Positions 27,226 through 36,218 of a stretch of 64,000 bases of DNA are shown in pieces. The notes beneath the pieces are model-generated. The model saw nothing but the letters and a program-made list of their open reading frames with translations, ran no database searches and was not told the DNA's origin. This stretch comes from an uncultured Lachnospiraceae bacterium (GTDB lineage Bacteria > Bacillota > Clostridia > Lachnospirales > Lachnospiraceae), in the NCBI GenBank assembly GCA_947565425.1, contig CANOFW010000008.1:1-64000 (forward strand), read 5' to 3'. Position 1 is the stretch's first letter. Each line of letters starts with the position of its first letter. The position numbers and the translations under genes were made by a program.

Positions 27226-28035
27226 ATGGAATTTAAACCACAGGATCATACATTTGCAATCTGCGCTTACAAGGAAAGCCCTTATCTTAGGGAATGTATT
27301 GAATCATTGAAGAAACAGACGGTTGCGACGAATCTTATTATGGCAACCAGTACAGAAAATGACTACATTCGGAATCTGGCAAAGGAGTACCAGATTCCTT
27401 TGTATGTGAACGATGGACCTGGCGGAATTGCTGGGGACTGGAACTTCGCCTATCATTGTGCGAAGACGAAGCTGGTCACTCTGGCACATCAGGATGACAG
27501 ATACCAGCCGGAATATGCACAGGATATGTTACAGAAAATCAACGCCTCCAAACATCCGCTCATTTATTTTGCAGATTATTATGAATTGCGTGACGGACAG
27601 GTTGTGCAAAAGAGTTCGATGTTGCGGGTGAAACGCTTGCTGCTGCTGCCCTTAAAGGTCAAGGCATTCCAGGGAAAATCTTTTTTTAAGCGGCTGGTGC
27701 TATCGTTCGGTAATCCCGTGGCATGTTGGTCAGTCGCTTATGTGAAAGACAGCCTTCCCGAGACGGTGTTTGTCTCTGCGTTTCGCAGCAATCTGGACTG
27801 GGAAGAATGGGAAAAGCTTTCCCGGGAGAAGGGAGAATTTGTTTATTCCAGGGAGGCGATGACCTGCCACCGGGTACATGAGGGTTCTGAGACGTCGAAC
27901 ACCATCCGTGAGGGCAATATCCGTGCCAAAGAGGATTATGCGATGTTTCAAAAGTTCTGGCCTACTTGGATGGCAAAGTTACTCATGCGTTTTTACATCA
28001 AAGGAGAAAAGTTAAATGAAGTGGATCACAAATAG
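27226..28035 (+). CDS. Family 2 glycosyltransferase
   Basis: 269 residues. The N-terminus FAICAYKESPYLRECIESL is a GT2-type nucleotide-sugar fold, and HQDDRYQPEY near 85-94 takes the place of the DxD box. It has no membrane segment. The acceptor and sugar cannot be told. Its last 20 bp overlap the start of the next membrane protein, so the two are coupled, which may mean that they act in one glycosylation step. Confidence 0.8.
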   Translation: MEFKPQDHTFAICAYKESPYLRECIESLKKQTVATNLIMATSTENDYIRNLAKEYQIPLYVNDGPGGIAGDWNFAYHCAKTKLVTLAHQDDRYQPEYAQDMLQKINASKHPLIYFADYYELRDGQVVQKSSMLRVKRLLLLPLKVKAFQGKSFFKRLVLSFGNPVACWSVAYVKDSLPETVFVSAFRSNLDWEEWEKLSREKGEFVYSREAMTCHRVHEGSETSNTIREGNIRAKEDYAMFQKFWPTWMAKLLMRFYIKGEKLNEVDHK

Positions 28036-29623
28036 AAAATTGCAAATTCCGCAGTACATTTCCAAGGACCTTAAAAAATTAGCAGTCATTCTTTTGGCGG
28101 CGGCAGTGCTTTCCTTTGGGTTGGAGCGGCTGATTGCAGTCATTTTTTATGGGAATGATGCTTTCTTTCTGGGAAGGTATCTGGGCGTTTTTGTGGTACT
28201 GGAGCTAGCTGCACTCTTCGTTTGTTTTCGCGAGATTGTCGCCAAAAAGGTGGAAATTGCGGTTTTAGTGATTATTCTCAGCGTAGGTACGCTATATGCG
28301 GCGGCGCTTCCGTCTTCCTGCGGCGTGTCCTGGGATGATGAGTGGCATTATTACTATCCAATGTTGTTGTCCCATATTTTAAAACCTGGTATAACAGAAG
28401 CGGAAATGTATTATATGAACAATTTCCCGCAGACAGCGCTTGAGCGCAAGAATTATGATAGGGAAAGTCAGCAGGAAACGTATCAAGAAATAGATGGACT
28501 TTATCAGCCAGAGAAAGCGGCGCTGGCAGACCGAACGTGGCCACGTTATCGGAATCTCTGCTATCTTCCGGCCGCATTTGGGCTATGGCTGGGAAGGTTG
28601 CTTCATCTGCCTTACCATATGACGTTTATGCTGGGACGTTGGTTTAATCTGTTATTTTATGCTGTTTTGGTATATTTGGCGATTCGCAAATTGAAATCGG
28701 GCAAACTGTTGGCGGCAGTGATAGCCCTGATTCCCTTTACGCTTTTTATGGCAGCTTCTTATTCCTATGACCCATGGATAACGGCCTGGTTCCTCTATGG
28801 GTTCTGCTGTTTCTTCGGGGAATTGCAGCGGCCGGAAAAGAAGATGACGACGATGGAATCGCTCTGTATGATTTTTGCATTTTTCATTGGGGCGGGTCCC
28901 AAACTTCTATATATTCCGCTGCTGTTAGTCACGTTGTTTCTTCCTAAAGAGAAATATGCAAATCCCAGGCAGAGAAAGATTATACTTGTTGTGTTGGCGC
29001 TTGTGTTTGTTGTGGCGTGTGTGAAGCTGTTGCTGTTGTTTACGGTTCCAGACGCGGGTGGCATCCAGGATACACGTGGCGGTGAAAATATTGACGCGTT
29101 TGGGCAGATTTCTTATATTTTCTCCCATCCCTGGGAATATACAAAGACATTGCTGGGATTTTTGGCGGATTATGTATCACTGAAATCGGCGGTCCATTAT
29201 TTCTCTTATTTGCATTATTTTACCAACCTGGAGCCGACTGTTTTTTCTTCTTTGATGGTAGTAACCTTGGCGGTGGTGACCTTTACGGATAAAAGCGAGT
29301 GCGACCTTGGTGTGAAGATGCTTCCAAGAATTGCCTGCTATGTATTGTCGTTTGGTGTGTTGTGCTTGGTTGCGACGTCCATGTATGTCGCTTTCACAGA
29401 TGTGGGCAGCGACACGATTAAGGGCTGTCAATACCGATACATTGCTCCTATATACTTTCCGGTACTTTATTCTCTGGGAAGTTTCAGGATTGTAAATTGG
29501 GTTAGGCAAAAATGCAAGATTGTTAATAGGATCAAGCGTGAATATTACAATGGTATTGTGCTTGCCATCTGTGCGTTTGTGTCAATCCATGCAGTATGGG
29601 TATATGCCATTAACCAGTACTAG
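28016..29623 (+). CDS. DUF2142-like polytopic membrane protein (GT-C-like)
   Basis: 535 residues with about 11-12 membrane helices. After the third helix an extracellular loop carries SWDDEWHYYYPML, an acidic pair of the type found in GT-C lipid-linked sugar transferases, and a long external loop follows. Near the end KGCQYRYIAPIYFPVLYSLG resembles the DUF2142 signature. By family pattern it would move a sugar from a polyprenyl phosphate to a glycan outside the cell; this is inference. AAGGAG lies before the ATG inside the preceding glycosyltransferase gene. Confidence 0.75.
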   Translation: MKWITNRKLQIPQYISKDLKKLAVILLAAAVLSFGLERLIAVIFYGNDAFFLGRYLGVFVVLELAALFVCFREIVAKKVEIAVLVIILSVGTLYAAALPSSCGVSWDDEWHYYYPMLLSHILKPGITEAEMYYMNNFPQTALERKNYDRESQQETYQEIDGLYQPEKAALADRTWPRYRNLCYLPAAFGLWLGRLLHLPYHMTFMLGRWFNLLFYAVLVYLAIRKLKSGKLLAAVIALIPFTLFMAASYSYDPWITAWFLYGFCCFFGELQRPEKKMTTMESLCMIFAFFIGAGPKLLYIPLLLVTLFLPKEKYANPRQRKIILVVLALVFVVACVKLLLLFTVPDAGGIQDTRGGENIDAFGQISYIFSHPWEYTKTLLGFLADYVSLKSAVHYFSYLHYFTNLEPTVFSSLMVVTLAVVTFTDKSECDLGVKMLPRIACYVLSFGVLCLVATSMYVAFTDVGSDTIKGCQYRYIAPIYFPVLYSLGSFRIVNWVRQKCKIVNRIKREYYNGIVLAICAFVSIHAVWVYAINQY

Positions 29624-29638
29624 GAAAGGAGTTTACAA

Positions 29639-30793
29639 ATGAAGGAACAATTTGAGCTGACAATATTGATGCCCTGTCTCAATGAGGCAGAGACATTGGC
29701 AACCTGCATCGGCAAGGCGAAGACTTTTCTTGCGGAGAGCGGGGTAAATGGAGAAATTGTGATTGCCGACAATGGGAGTACAGACGGCTCCCGGCAGATT
29801 GCGGTTGACAACGGCGCAAGAGTCGTGGAAGTGGAAGAAAAAGGGTACGGCGCAGCGCTGATTGGTGGCTGTAACGGCGCCCTTGGCAAGTATGTGATCA
29901 TGGGGGACGCGGATGACAGTTATGATTTTTTGCATCTGATGCCGTTCGTGGAAAAACTCAGAGAAGGTTATGATCTGGTGATGGGCAATCGCTTTAAAGG
30001 AGGCATTGAGCCGGGGGCGATGCCGCCGCTGCACAAGTATCTGGGGAACCCGGTGCTCTCTTTCATTGCTCGGCTGTTCTTCCCCTGCGAAATTGGCGAT
30101 TATCATTGTGGGCTTCGGGGCTATAACCGGGAAGCAATTCTCGGTCTTGGACTGGTAACGACCGGTATGGAATATGCCAGTGAGATGGTGGTGAAAGCGA
30201 CTTTGAACCACTTGAAAATAGCGGAAGTGCCGACGACCTTGAAGAAGGATGGACGTTCCCACGCACCGCATTTGCGGAGCTGGTCGGATGGCTGGCGCCA
30301 TTTGAAATTTCTGTTGATGCACAGTCCGAATTGGCTGTTTATGTATCCGGGGTTGATTTTGTTTGTGATTGGTTTGATTCTTACGGTTGTGTTAAGCCTT
30401 GGCAATATACAGATTGGCTCGGTAGGACTTGGCGTGCATACCTTGATGTATGCGGCGGCAGGTATGATGGTCGGCGCCAACTTAGTGATGTTTTCTCTGT
30501 TTGTACGCTCCTATGCCAGCGTGACGGGCTTTATTCCCACGGAAGGGAAACTTGACAAGTGGTTGGAAGATACGACGACAGAGAAAGGCGTAGTGATTGG
30601 TCTAATCTTATTCTTGCTTGGCGTAGTGATTACAATTGCGGCTTTTTGTATCTGGGGAGCCACCGGGTTTGGCGGTTTATCGCCGGAGAAAATGATGCGT
30701 ATTACCATTCCGGCCATGCTTTTGATGGTGGTTGGTATTGAAGTGGTATTTGGCAGCTTCTTTATTGGAATTTTGCATATCAAACATAAGTAA
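29639..30793 (+). CDS. Polyprenyl-phosphate glycosyltransferase (DPM1-like GT2 with membrane tail)
   Basis: 384 residues: a soluble GT2 domain (ILMPCLNEAETLATCI, ADNGSTDGS near 45-53, the DxD-type box GDADDSYDF near 93-101), then four hydrophobic segments from about residue 230 to the end. This architecture makes polyprenyl-phosphate sugars (as Dpm1 or GtrB do) that GT-C enzymes use outside the cell. It lies between two polytopic GT-C-like proteins, which fits it being their donor supplier. AAAGGAG precedes the ATG. Confidence 0.85.
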   Translation: MKEQFELTILMPCLNEAETLATCIGKAKTFLAESGVNGEIVIADNGSTDGSRQIAVDNGARVVEVEEKGYGAALIGGCNGALGKYVIMGDADDSYDFLHLMPFVEKLREGYDLVMGNRFKGGIEPGAMPPLHKYLGNPVLSFIARLFFPCEIGDYHCGLRGYNREAILGLGLVTTGMEYASEMVVKATLNHLKIAEVPTTLKKDGRSHAPHLRSWSDGWRHLKFLLMHSPNWLFMYPGLILFVIGLILTVVLSLGNIQIGSVGLGVHTLMYAAAGMMVGANLVMFSLFVRSYASVTGFIPTEGKLDKWLEDTTTEKGVVIGLILFLLGVVITIAAFCIWGATGFGGLSPEKMMRITIPAMLLMVVGIEVVFGSFFIGILHIKHK

Positions 30794-30804
30794 GGATCGG
30801 TTAC

Positions 30805-32859
30805 ATGAAATTACTCGAAAAGATAAAAGAACATAAGCTGTTGTTGCTCTTTCTGGTAGCCGCGCTGATCAAGCAAATTTTGGTTAGCAGGCTTCCCATT
30901 TATGTGGTGCCTGGTTCCCCCTGTGACGACGAACTGATGAAAGAGTGGGCGTTTTCTATTTCCAGATTAGATTGGACCGGGGATTTCAACTCGTATACGT
31001 TTATGAAGGAGCCAGGATTTGCTATTTTCCTGGCTGTCTGTTATCGCTTGCATCTGCCGTATATTTTTACGATTACGCTGGGGTATTCCGTGGCGTGCAT
31101 GTGTTTTAGCAGCGCCTTAGTAAACATTTTTTCTTCCAAAAAATATGTGGCGGCTATCTATTTGGCCTTGCTGTTTCAGCCCATTTCTTATTGTAGCACC
31201 GTGTTACAGCGGGTGTACCGCAATGGTTTGGGCGTAATTCTCACGCTTTTTGTGTTTGGAGGCTTGCTCCATCTGTATTTTTCAATTTCCGCGCCGCGGC
31301 TGCGCGTGCCCTTGTTATGGTCCGCTTTTACAGGGATAGCGCTTGGGTATTTGTGGATTACGAAGAGCGATACTGTCTGGCTTCTGCCCTTTACGGGAAC
31401 TGTCTGCCTGATTCTGTTTTTTGTACTATTTGTGAAACACAGAACATGCAAAAACTTGCCGCGGTTTTTTTGTCTTGTTGTCCCATTTCTGGGAATATTC
31501 CTGTGTACTTCGATGGTGAAATTATTAAATGTATATCGGTATGGTTCTTCCACTGTGGAATATTATAGCGCAGTTATGGAAGATCTTACTCATATCAAGG
31601 CAGAAGATGCGGATGAAATAATTCCCCTCACACGGAAACAACTGCGTGAACTTTATGAGATTTCTCCCACGTTGGCGAGTGTGAAAGTAGAGTTAGAGAT
31701 TGCTATGAGCGATCATAATGAGTATGATACGCACCCGACCGATGGGGAAGTGGAAGCCGGCTGGTTAGGTTGGGCGTTGGTGAAAGGGCTCTCGGAAGCC
31801 GGCGTTTATGAAGACAGCAAGACGGCAAATGCATTTTATAAGAATGTTTACGATGAACTGGAGGCGGCATTTGCAGATGGCAGGCTGCAAAGAACAGAGA
31901 CGAAAATGATGGAGAATTATTATCTGGATACGCCAGCACATCGTCAGGCGCTGGTAGGCCGCACGCTGGAAGCCATTAATTATATGACTAGCTATAAAAT
32001 GACGCGCGCAAGGGCTTTTATCTGGAAAAAGCATGAGAACGATTATGAGGAATTTGAAGTGCTCACCAGGAATAAGGCGGCAGCTTTCCGGTATAAACGC
32101 GACCATTTTATCAAAGGCTGGATTGTCTTTCCAGAGTACGATGGAGTAGATAAGACGGTGTATTTGGAAGATGAGCAGGGGAATCAATATCGGAAAGTGA
32201 AATTTAAGGAGAGCGAGGGCGTCTATGATTATTTGAAAGATAAGGGGATTGTTTTGGAGGATGCCAGAAAATGTTATTTTAAGGCAAGATGGGATGTAAA
32301 AGATGGCCTGCACGATGAAGGCTGGTATCTATCGGTATACCAGAATGGCGAGAGAGTAGCGAAAGTTCGGGTAAACAGCAATGGGTTCCACGGTGACGGC
32401 AAGACAAAAATTACTGGCATCTTAGATGCATATTCCAGTAAGAAGGATGAAGTATACATAGAAAATGCCGGCAGGAAGGCGGCGGTAAGGCTCAATTGTA
32501 TTGGTAAGTGTTACCGTAAATGTGGAAAAGCAGTGTTCTGGTTGGGAATTATTTCTTATATTCTGCTGACAGTGGTAGTGATCTATGATTTGCGCAGGAA
32601 AAAGTTTGCGCATGGAAACGCCTGGCTGGTTGCCACCGGCTTGGGTCTGAGCGTGCTTGTACTTGCTGCCGGAATTGCGATGGTAGATTTGACAAAGTGC
32701 CCGGCAGTTAATACGATGTATTTAAGCGGCGGTTATCCCATCCTTTTGGGAGCGGAGTTAATCAGTATCTGCAAATGTACAGAGTTCGCAGTCAGTTTCG
32801 TGCGCAGCCAAAAAGCGGGCAGTATCATGTGCTGTTCGAGAGATAAAGTGTTGTTGTAG
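30805..32859 (+). CDS. Large membrane protein with GT-C-like N-half and a soluble insert
   Basis: I do not recognise the family. 684 residues: one helix, then an external loop with SPCDDELMKEW (an Asp pair like GT-C active sites), about seven more helices to residue 245, a hydrophilic region of about 320 residues (about 250-570) and two or three helices at the C-terminus. The soluble region looks alpha/beta, with a WIVFPEYDGVDKTVYLEDE stretch resembling a beta domain. Its place next to a DPM1-like enzyme suggests a lipid-linked sugar transferase or polymerase. Confidence 0.7.
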   Translation: MKLLEKIKEHKLLLLFLVAALIKQILVSRLPIYVVPGSPCDDELMKEWAFSISRLDWTGDFNSYTFMKEPGFAIFLAVCYRLHLPYIFTITLGYSVACMCFSSALVNIFSSKKYVAAIYLALLFQPISYCSTVLQRVYRNGLGVILTLFVFGGLLHLYFSISAPRLRVPLLWSAFTGIALGYLWITKSDTVWLLPFTGTVCLILFFVLFVKHRTCKNLPRFFCLVVPFLGIFLCTSMVKLLNVYRYGSSTVEYYSAVMEDLTHIKAEDADEIIPLTRKQLRELYEISPTLASVKVELEIAMSDHNEYDTHPTDGEVEAGWLGWALVKGLSEAGVYEDSKTANAFYKNVYDELEAAFADGRLQRTETKMMENYYLDTPAHRQALVGRTLEAINYMTSYKMTRARAFIWKKHENDYEEFEVLTRNKAAAFRYKRDHFIKGWIVFPEYDGVDKTVYLEDEQGNQYRKVKFKESEGVYDYLKDKGIVLEDARKCYFKARWDVKDGLHDEGWYLSVYQNGERVAKVRVNSNGFHGDGKTKITGILDAYSSKKDEVYIENAGRKAAVRLNCIGKCYRKCGKAVFWLGIISYILLTVVVIYDLRRKKFAHGNAWLVATGLGLSVLVLAAGIAMVDLTKCPAVNTMYLSGGYPILLGAELISICKCTEFAVSFVRSQKAGSIMCCSRDKVLL

Positions 32860-32871
32860 GAGGATTGAAAC

Positions 32872-33672
32872 TTGAAGACGGGAAATATTTATGTAATTAC
32901 ACATAAGCCTTTGGCGTCTTCGTTGCCAGAACATTACCGGAAACTCTATGTAGGCGCCGCAAAGCTTCCCCAGGAAGAGAAACAGAAGCTAACAGGTTAT
33001 GGTTTTGACGATGAAGGGCATAATATTTCAAATAAGAACGGCAGTTATTGTGAATTGACGGGCTTGTACTGGATATGGAAAAACCAGCAGGCGGACATCG
33101 TAGGCATCAGCCATTACCGCAGATTTTTTACAGAAGAGGGCGAAACTCTGGCCTGGGAGCGTGCAGAGCGCATATTGGAGGAATCCGATGTGATTGTGGC
33201 AAAGAAATGGTGGGTTCCGGGCAGCGTGCAGAGGCATTTTGCAAGATGCCATAATAAGGAAGATCTGACCGTAGTCCGTCGGGTGATTGAGGAACGCCAT
33301 CCGCAATATGTGGAGAGTTTTGATAAAGCGATGGGCAAAGGATTCCTGTTTCCGTTTAACATGAGGGTATGTCCGAAAACAATATTTGACGATTATTGCG
33401 CAGGGCTGTTTGATATTTTGGGAGAGTGTGAAAGGCGTGTGGACCTTGGTGGTTATGATACATACCAGGGGCGCATCTATGGTTTTTTGTCAGAACGGCT
33501 CTGGCTGGTATATCTGATATACCATAAGTATGAGGTCAAAGAGCTGAAGGTACGGGAAGTCGACATGAGCCTGCGTATGCGGGCAGAGCGCGTGATATAT
33601 AAGTGTATGTTTTGTATCAGAAAGGTCAAGAACATATGCTTACAGGGGAGGGGTATTTCCTATTGGAAATAG
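32872..33672 (+). CDS. DUF4422 family glycosyltransferase
   Basis: 266 residues matching the DUF4422 family of capsule glycosyltransferases: NIYVITHKPL at the start, ISNKNGSYCELTGLYWIWKN near 45-65, then VGISHYRRFF. GGAGG (32859-32863) is eight bases before TTG 32872, which is taken as the start. No membrane segment. The enzymatic mechanism is inferred from family membership only. It directly precedes the flippase. Confidence 0.82.
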   Translation: MKTGNIYVITHKPLASSLPEHYRKLYVGAAKLPQEEKQKLTGYGFDDEGHNISNKNGSYCELTGLYWIWKNQQADIVGISHYRRFFTEEGETLAWERAERILEESDVIVAKKWWVPGSVQRHFARCHNKEDLTVVRRVIEERHPQYVESFDKAMGKGFLFPFNMRVCPKTIFDDYCAGLFDILGECERRVDLGGYDTYQGRIYGFLSERLWLVYLIYHKYEVKELKVREVDMSLRMRAERVIYKCMFCIRKVKNICLQGRGISYWK

Positions 33673-33700
33673 GAGCGTGTGCATAGCAGGAGAAAATTAA

Positions 33701-35173
33701 ATGAATAAGAAACATTCCGTAACTTTTAATTTTATAATGAATTTCATCTTGACTGCGTCCTCCGTAATTTTTCCCTTGATTACGTTTCCCTACGTTTCGC
33801 GAGTGTTGCTGCCAGTGGGAACCGGAAAGGTAGCTTCGGCCATGGCGGTAGTCAATTATTTCTCGATGGTGGCGATGCTGGGAATCCCTACCTATGGAAT
33901 CCGCGCCTGTGCCCAGGTGCGCGATGATAAAGAGAAATTATCGAGAACTGTGCAGGAAATTCTCATCATCAACAGCGCGATGACGATGCTTGTATATGTT
34001 GTATTCGGCGTCAGCCTTTATACCGTACCGAAATTTGCGGAGGACAGAACGTTGCTTCTGGTGGTGAGTTCAGCAATCATTCTCAATGTGATTGGTGTGA
34101 ACTGGCTGTACTCTGCGTTGGAAGAATATGCGTATATTACAGCGGCTTCCCTCGTTTTTAAAGTTATCGCCGTTTCAGGCATGTTTTTGCTTGTGCATAA
34201 AAAAGAGGATTATATTATTTACGGCGCGTTGACTGTGATTTCCAATATTGGCTCTTATGTAGTTAATTTTCTCAGGATGGGCAGATATATTACGATTAAG
34301 CCTTTGGGCGGTTATAATCTGAAAAGGCATCTAAAACCAATCACGGTGTTTTGTGCGATGACAGTGGCCAGCAGTATTTATACAAATCTGGACACAGTGA
34401 TGTTGAAATTCATCAGTGGGGACGAGCAGACCGGCTACTACAATGCGGCGGTTTATGTCAAGACTGCGCTGGTGAGCCTGGTGATTTCTTTGGGTACGGT
34501 GCTGCTGCCGCGTCTTTCCTATTATATTGAAAAAGGGATGCAGAAGGAATTCAAGCGCATGACTTCCCATGCCCTGAGTTTTGTGCTGCTGATATCGCTT
34601 CCTCTTGCCGTGTATTTCATGTTGTTCGCGGAAGAAGGAATCGGTTTTCTCTCAGGTCCGGCGTATGCGCCGGCGGCAATTTCCATGCGCCTGATTATGC
34701 CGACGATTATTTTTATCGGATTGTCCAATATTTTAGGTATGCAGATCCTCGTGCCTACGGGCAGGGAGAGAAACGTACTGCTGGCGGTAATTGCGGGCAG
34801 TGTGGTTGACTTAATTATCAATTTATGGCTGATCCCTACGTTTGGCTCCTGTGGAGCGACAATTGGTACGCTGGTGGCAGAGTTTGTGGTGGTATTGATA
34901 GAAGCAGTCGTCTTAAGGCAGTTCTTAAAGGAAATTTGGCAGATAAGACGTATCGTCCCATATATGCTGGCTTTAATTCCCTCTGTGGCGGCTGCGGTGG
35001 CGCTGCATAAAATGGTTTTGCAGAATACCGGGAATTTCCTGACGCTTGTATTTACGGCAATTGTGTTTTTTTGCCTATACGGAGTGGCCTTGTTGTTACA
35101 GAAGGAAACAATTACCATGGAGTTTGTGCTGCCGTATGTGCGGAAGTTACTCTTGACAAAAAAGGCGTCATAA
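33701..35173 (+). CDS. Wzx-type polysaccharide flippase
   Basis: 490 residues with 12-14 membrane helices of the MATE-like polysaccharide transporter family. The start FNFIMNFILTASSVIFPLITFPYVSRVL is the conserved Wzx/RfbX N-terminus, and the GTGKVASA and YGIRACAQV segments also fit. Such proteins flip undecaprenyl-linked repeat units across the membrane. The two ABC exporters further down serve the other export route, so the locus has more than one way out. GGAG lies 10 bp before the ATG. Confidence 0.9.
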   Translation: MNKKHSVTFNFIMNFILTASSVIFPLITFPYVSRVLLPVGTGKVASAMAVVNYFSMVAMLGIPTYGIRACAQVRDDKEKLSRTVQEILIINSAMTMLVYVVFGVSLYTVPKFAEDRTLLLVVSSAIILNVIGVNWLYSALEEYAYITAASLVFKVIAVSGMFLLVHKKEDYIIYGALTVISNIGSYVVNFLRMGRYITIKPLGGYNLKRHLKPITVFCAMTVASSIYTNLDTVMLKFISGDEQTGYYNAAVYVKTALVSLVISLGTVLLPRLSYYIEKGMQKEFKRMTSHALSFVLLISLPLAVYFMLFAEEGIGFLSGPAYAPAAISMRLIMPTIIFIGLSNILGMQILVPTGRERNVLLAVIAGSVVDLIINLWLIPTFGSCGATIGTLVAEFVVVLIEAVVLRQFLKEIWQIRRIVPYMLALIPSVAAAVALHKMVLQNTGNFLTLVFTAIVFFCLYGVALLLQKETITMEFVLPYVRKLLLTKKAS

Positions 35174-35248
35174 CAGAAAATAGATAGCAAATAATGTCGG
35201 TTTTGAGCGGCAGAGCCACGCCTGTAATGGAAATGAGAGGTATGTAAG

Positions 35249-36199
35249 ATGAAGAAGATCAGTTTGATTGTTCCATGTTATAATGAAGAAAGCTGTCTGC
35301 CAGCCTTTGATACGGAGATCGCAAAGACTGTGGAGCAAATGCCAGAGTATGAATTTGAGATTCTCTATGTGAATGATGGTTCTTCCGATGGGACGCTGAA
35401 GTTGTTACAGGAATTTGCAGGAAATAGGCATTACGTCCGTTATCTTTCCTTTTCCAGAAATTTTGGCAAAGAGGCGGCGATGTATGCGGGATTTTGCAAT
35501 GCCACCGGAGATTATGTTGCCGTGATGGACGCCGATTTGCAAGACCCCCCGCATCTCCTTCCTGAGATGGTGAAGATTTTAGAGACGGGGGAATATGACA
35601 GCGTCGCTACGCGGCGGGTAGACAGAGCGGGGGAACCGCCGATTCGTTCTTTTTTTGCGAGAATGTTCTATAAATTAATTAATAAAATATCAGATGCGGA
35701 CGTTGTAGACGGAGCCAGGGATTATCGGCTGATGAAGCGGGAAATGGTGGATGTGATTGTGCAAATGGGCGAGCGGAACCGTTTTTCCAAAGGAATCTTT
35801 GGCTGGATTGGCTTTCGTACTTACTGGTATGCCTTTGAGAATGTGGAGCGGGCTGCCGGAGAGACGAAGTGGAATTTCTGGAAACTTTTTAAATATTCTC
35901 TGGAGGGCATCATCAGTTTTTCACAGATGCCGCTAAGTATAGCCTCTTGGATGGGCGTGGCGTGTACGGGGATTTCTCTGCTTGCCATCTTATTTATTAT
36001 CATCCGGCGGCTTGTGTGGGGCGACGCCGTGCAGGGCTGGGCGTCGAATATGTGCGTGATGATTTTTATTGGTGGCGTACAGTTATTTTGCCTTGGTGTC
36101 ATTGGTCAGTATGTTGGCAAGACTTATGTGGAAACGAAGAAGAGACCTCATTATATTGTAAGTGAGTGCAGTGACGATCAGATAAAAAAGATTGGCTGA
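35249..36199 (+). CDS. Polyprenyl-phosphate glucosyltransferase (GtrB-like)
   Basis: 316 residues: GT2 domain (LIVPCYNEESCLPAF, VNDGSSDGT near 44-52, DADLQDPP near 94-101) and two C-terminal membrane helices (about 230-255 and 270-290). This is the GtrB/CsbB architecture, which loads a hexose on undecaprenyl phosphate in the cytoplasm. It is followed by a Gtr-II-type membrane transferase and a GtrA flippase-like protein, so the three form a glycan-modification module. GAGAGG lies before the ATG. Confidence 0.9.
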   Translation: MKKISLIVPCYNEESCLPAFDTEIAKTVEQMPEYEFEILYVNDGSSDGTLKLLQEFAGNRHYVRYLSFSRNFGKEAAMYAGFCNATGDYVAVMDADLQDPPHLLPEMVKILETGEYDSVATRRVDRAGEPPIRSFFARMFYKLINKISDADVVDGARDYRLMKREMVDVIVQMGERNRFSKGIFGWIGFRTYWYAFENVERAAGETKWNFWKLFKYSLEGIISFSQMPLSIASWMGVACTGISLLAILFIIIRRLVWGDAVQGWASNMCVMIFIGGVQLFCLGVIGQYVGKTYVETKKRPHYIVSECSDDQIKKIG

Positions 36200-36218
36200 G
36201 GAAGGAAAGGAATCGTAA

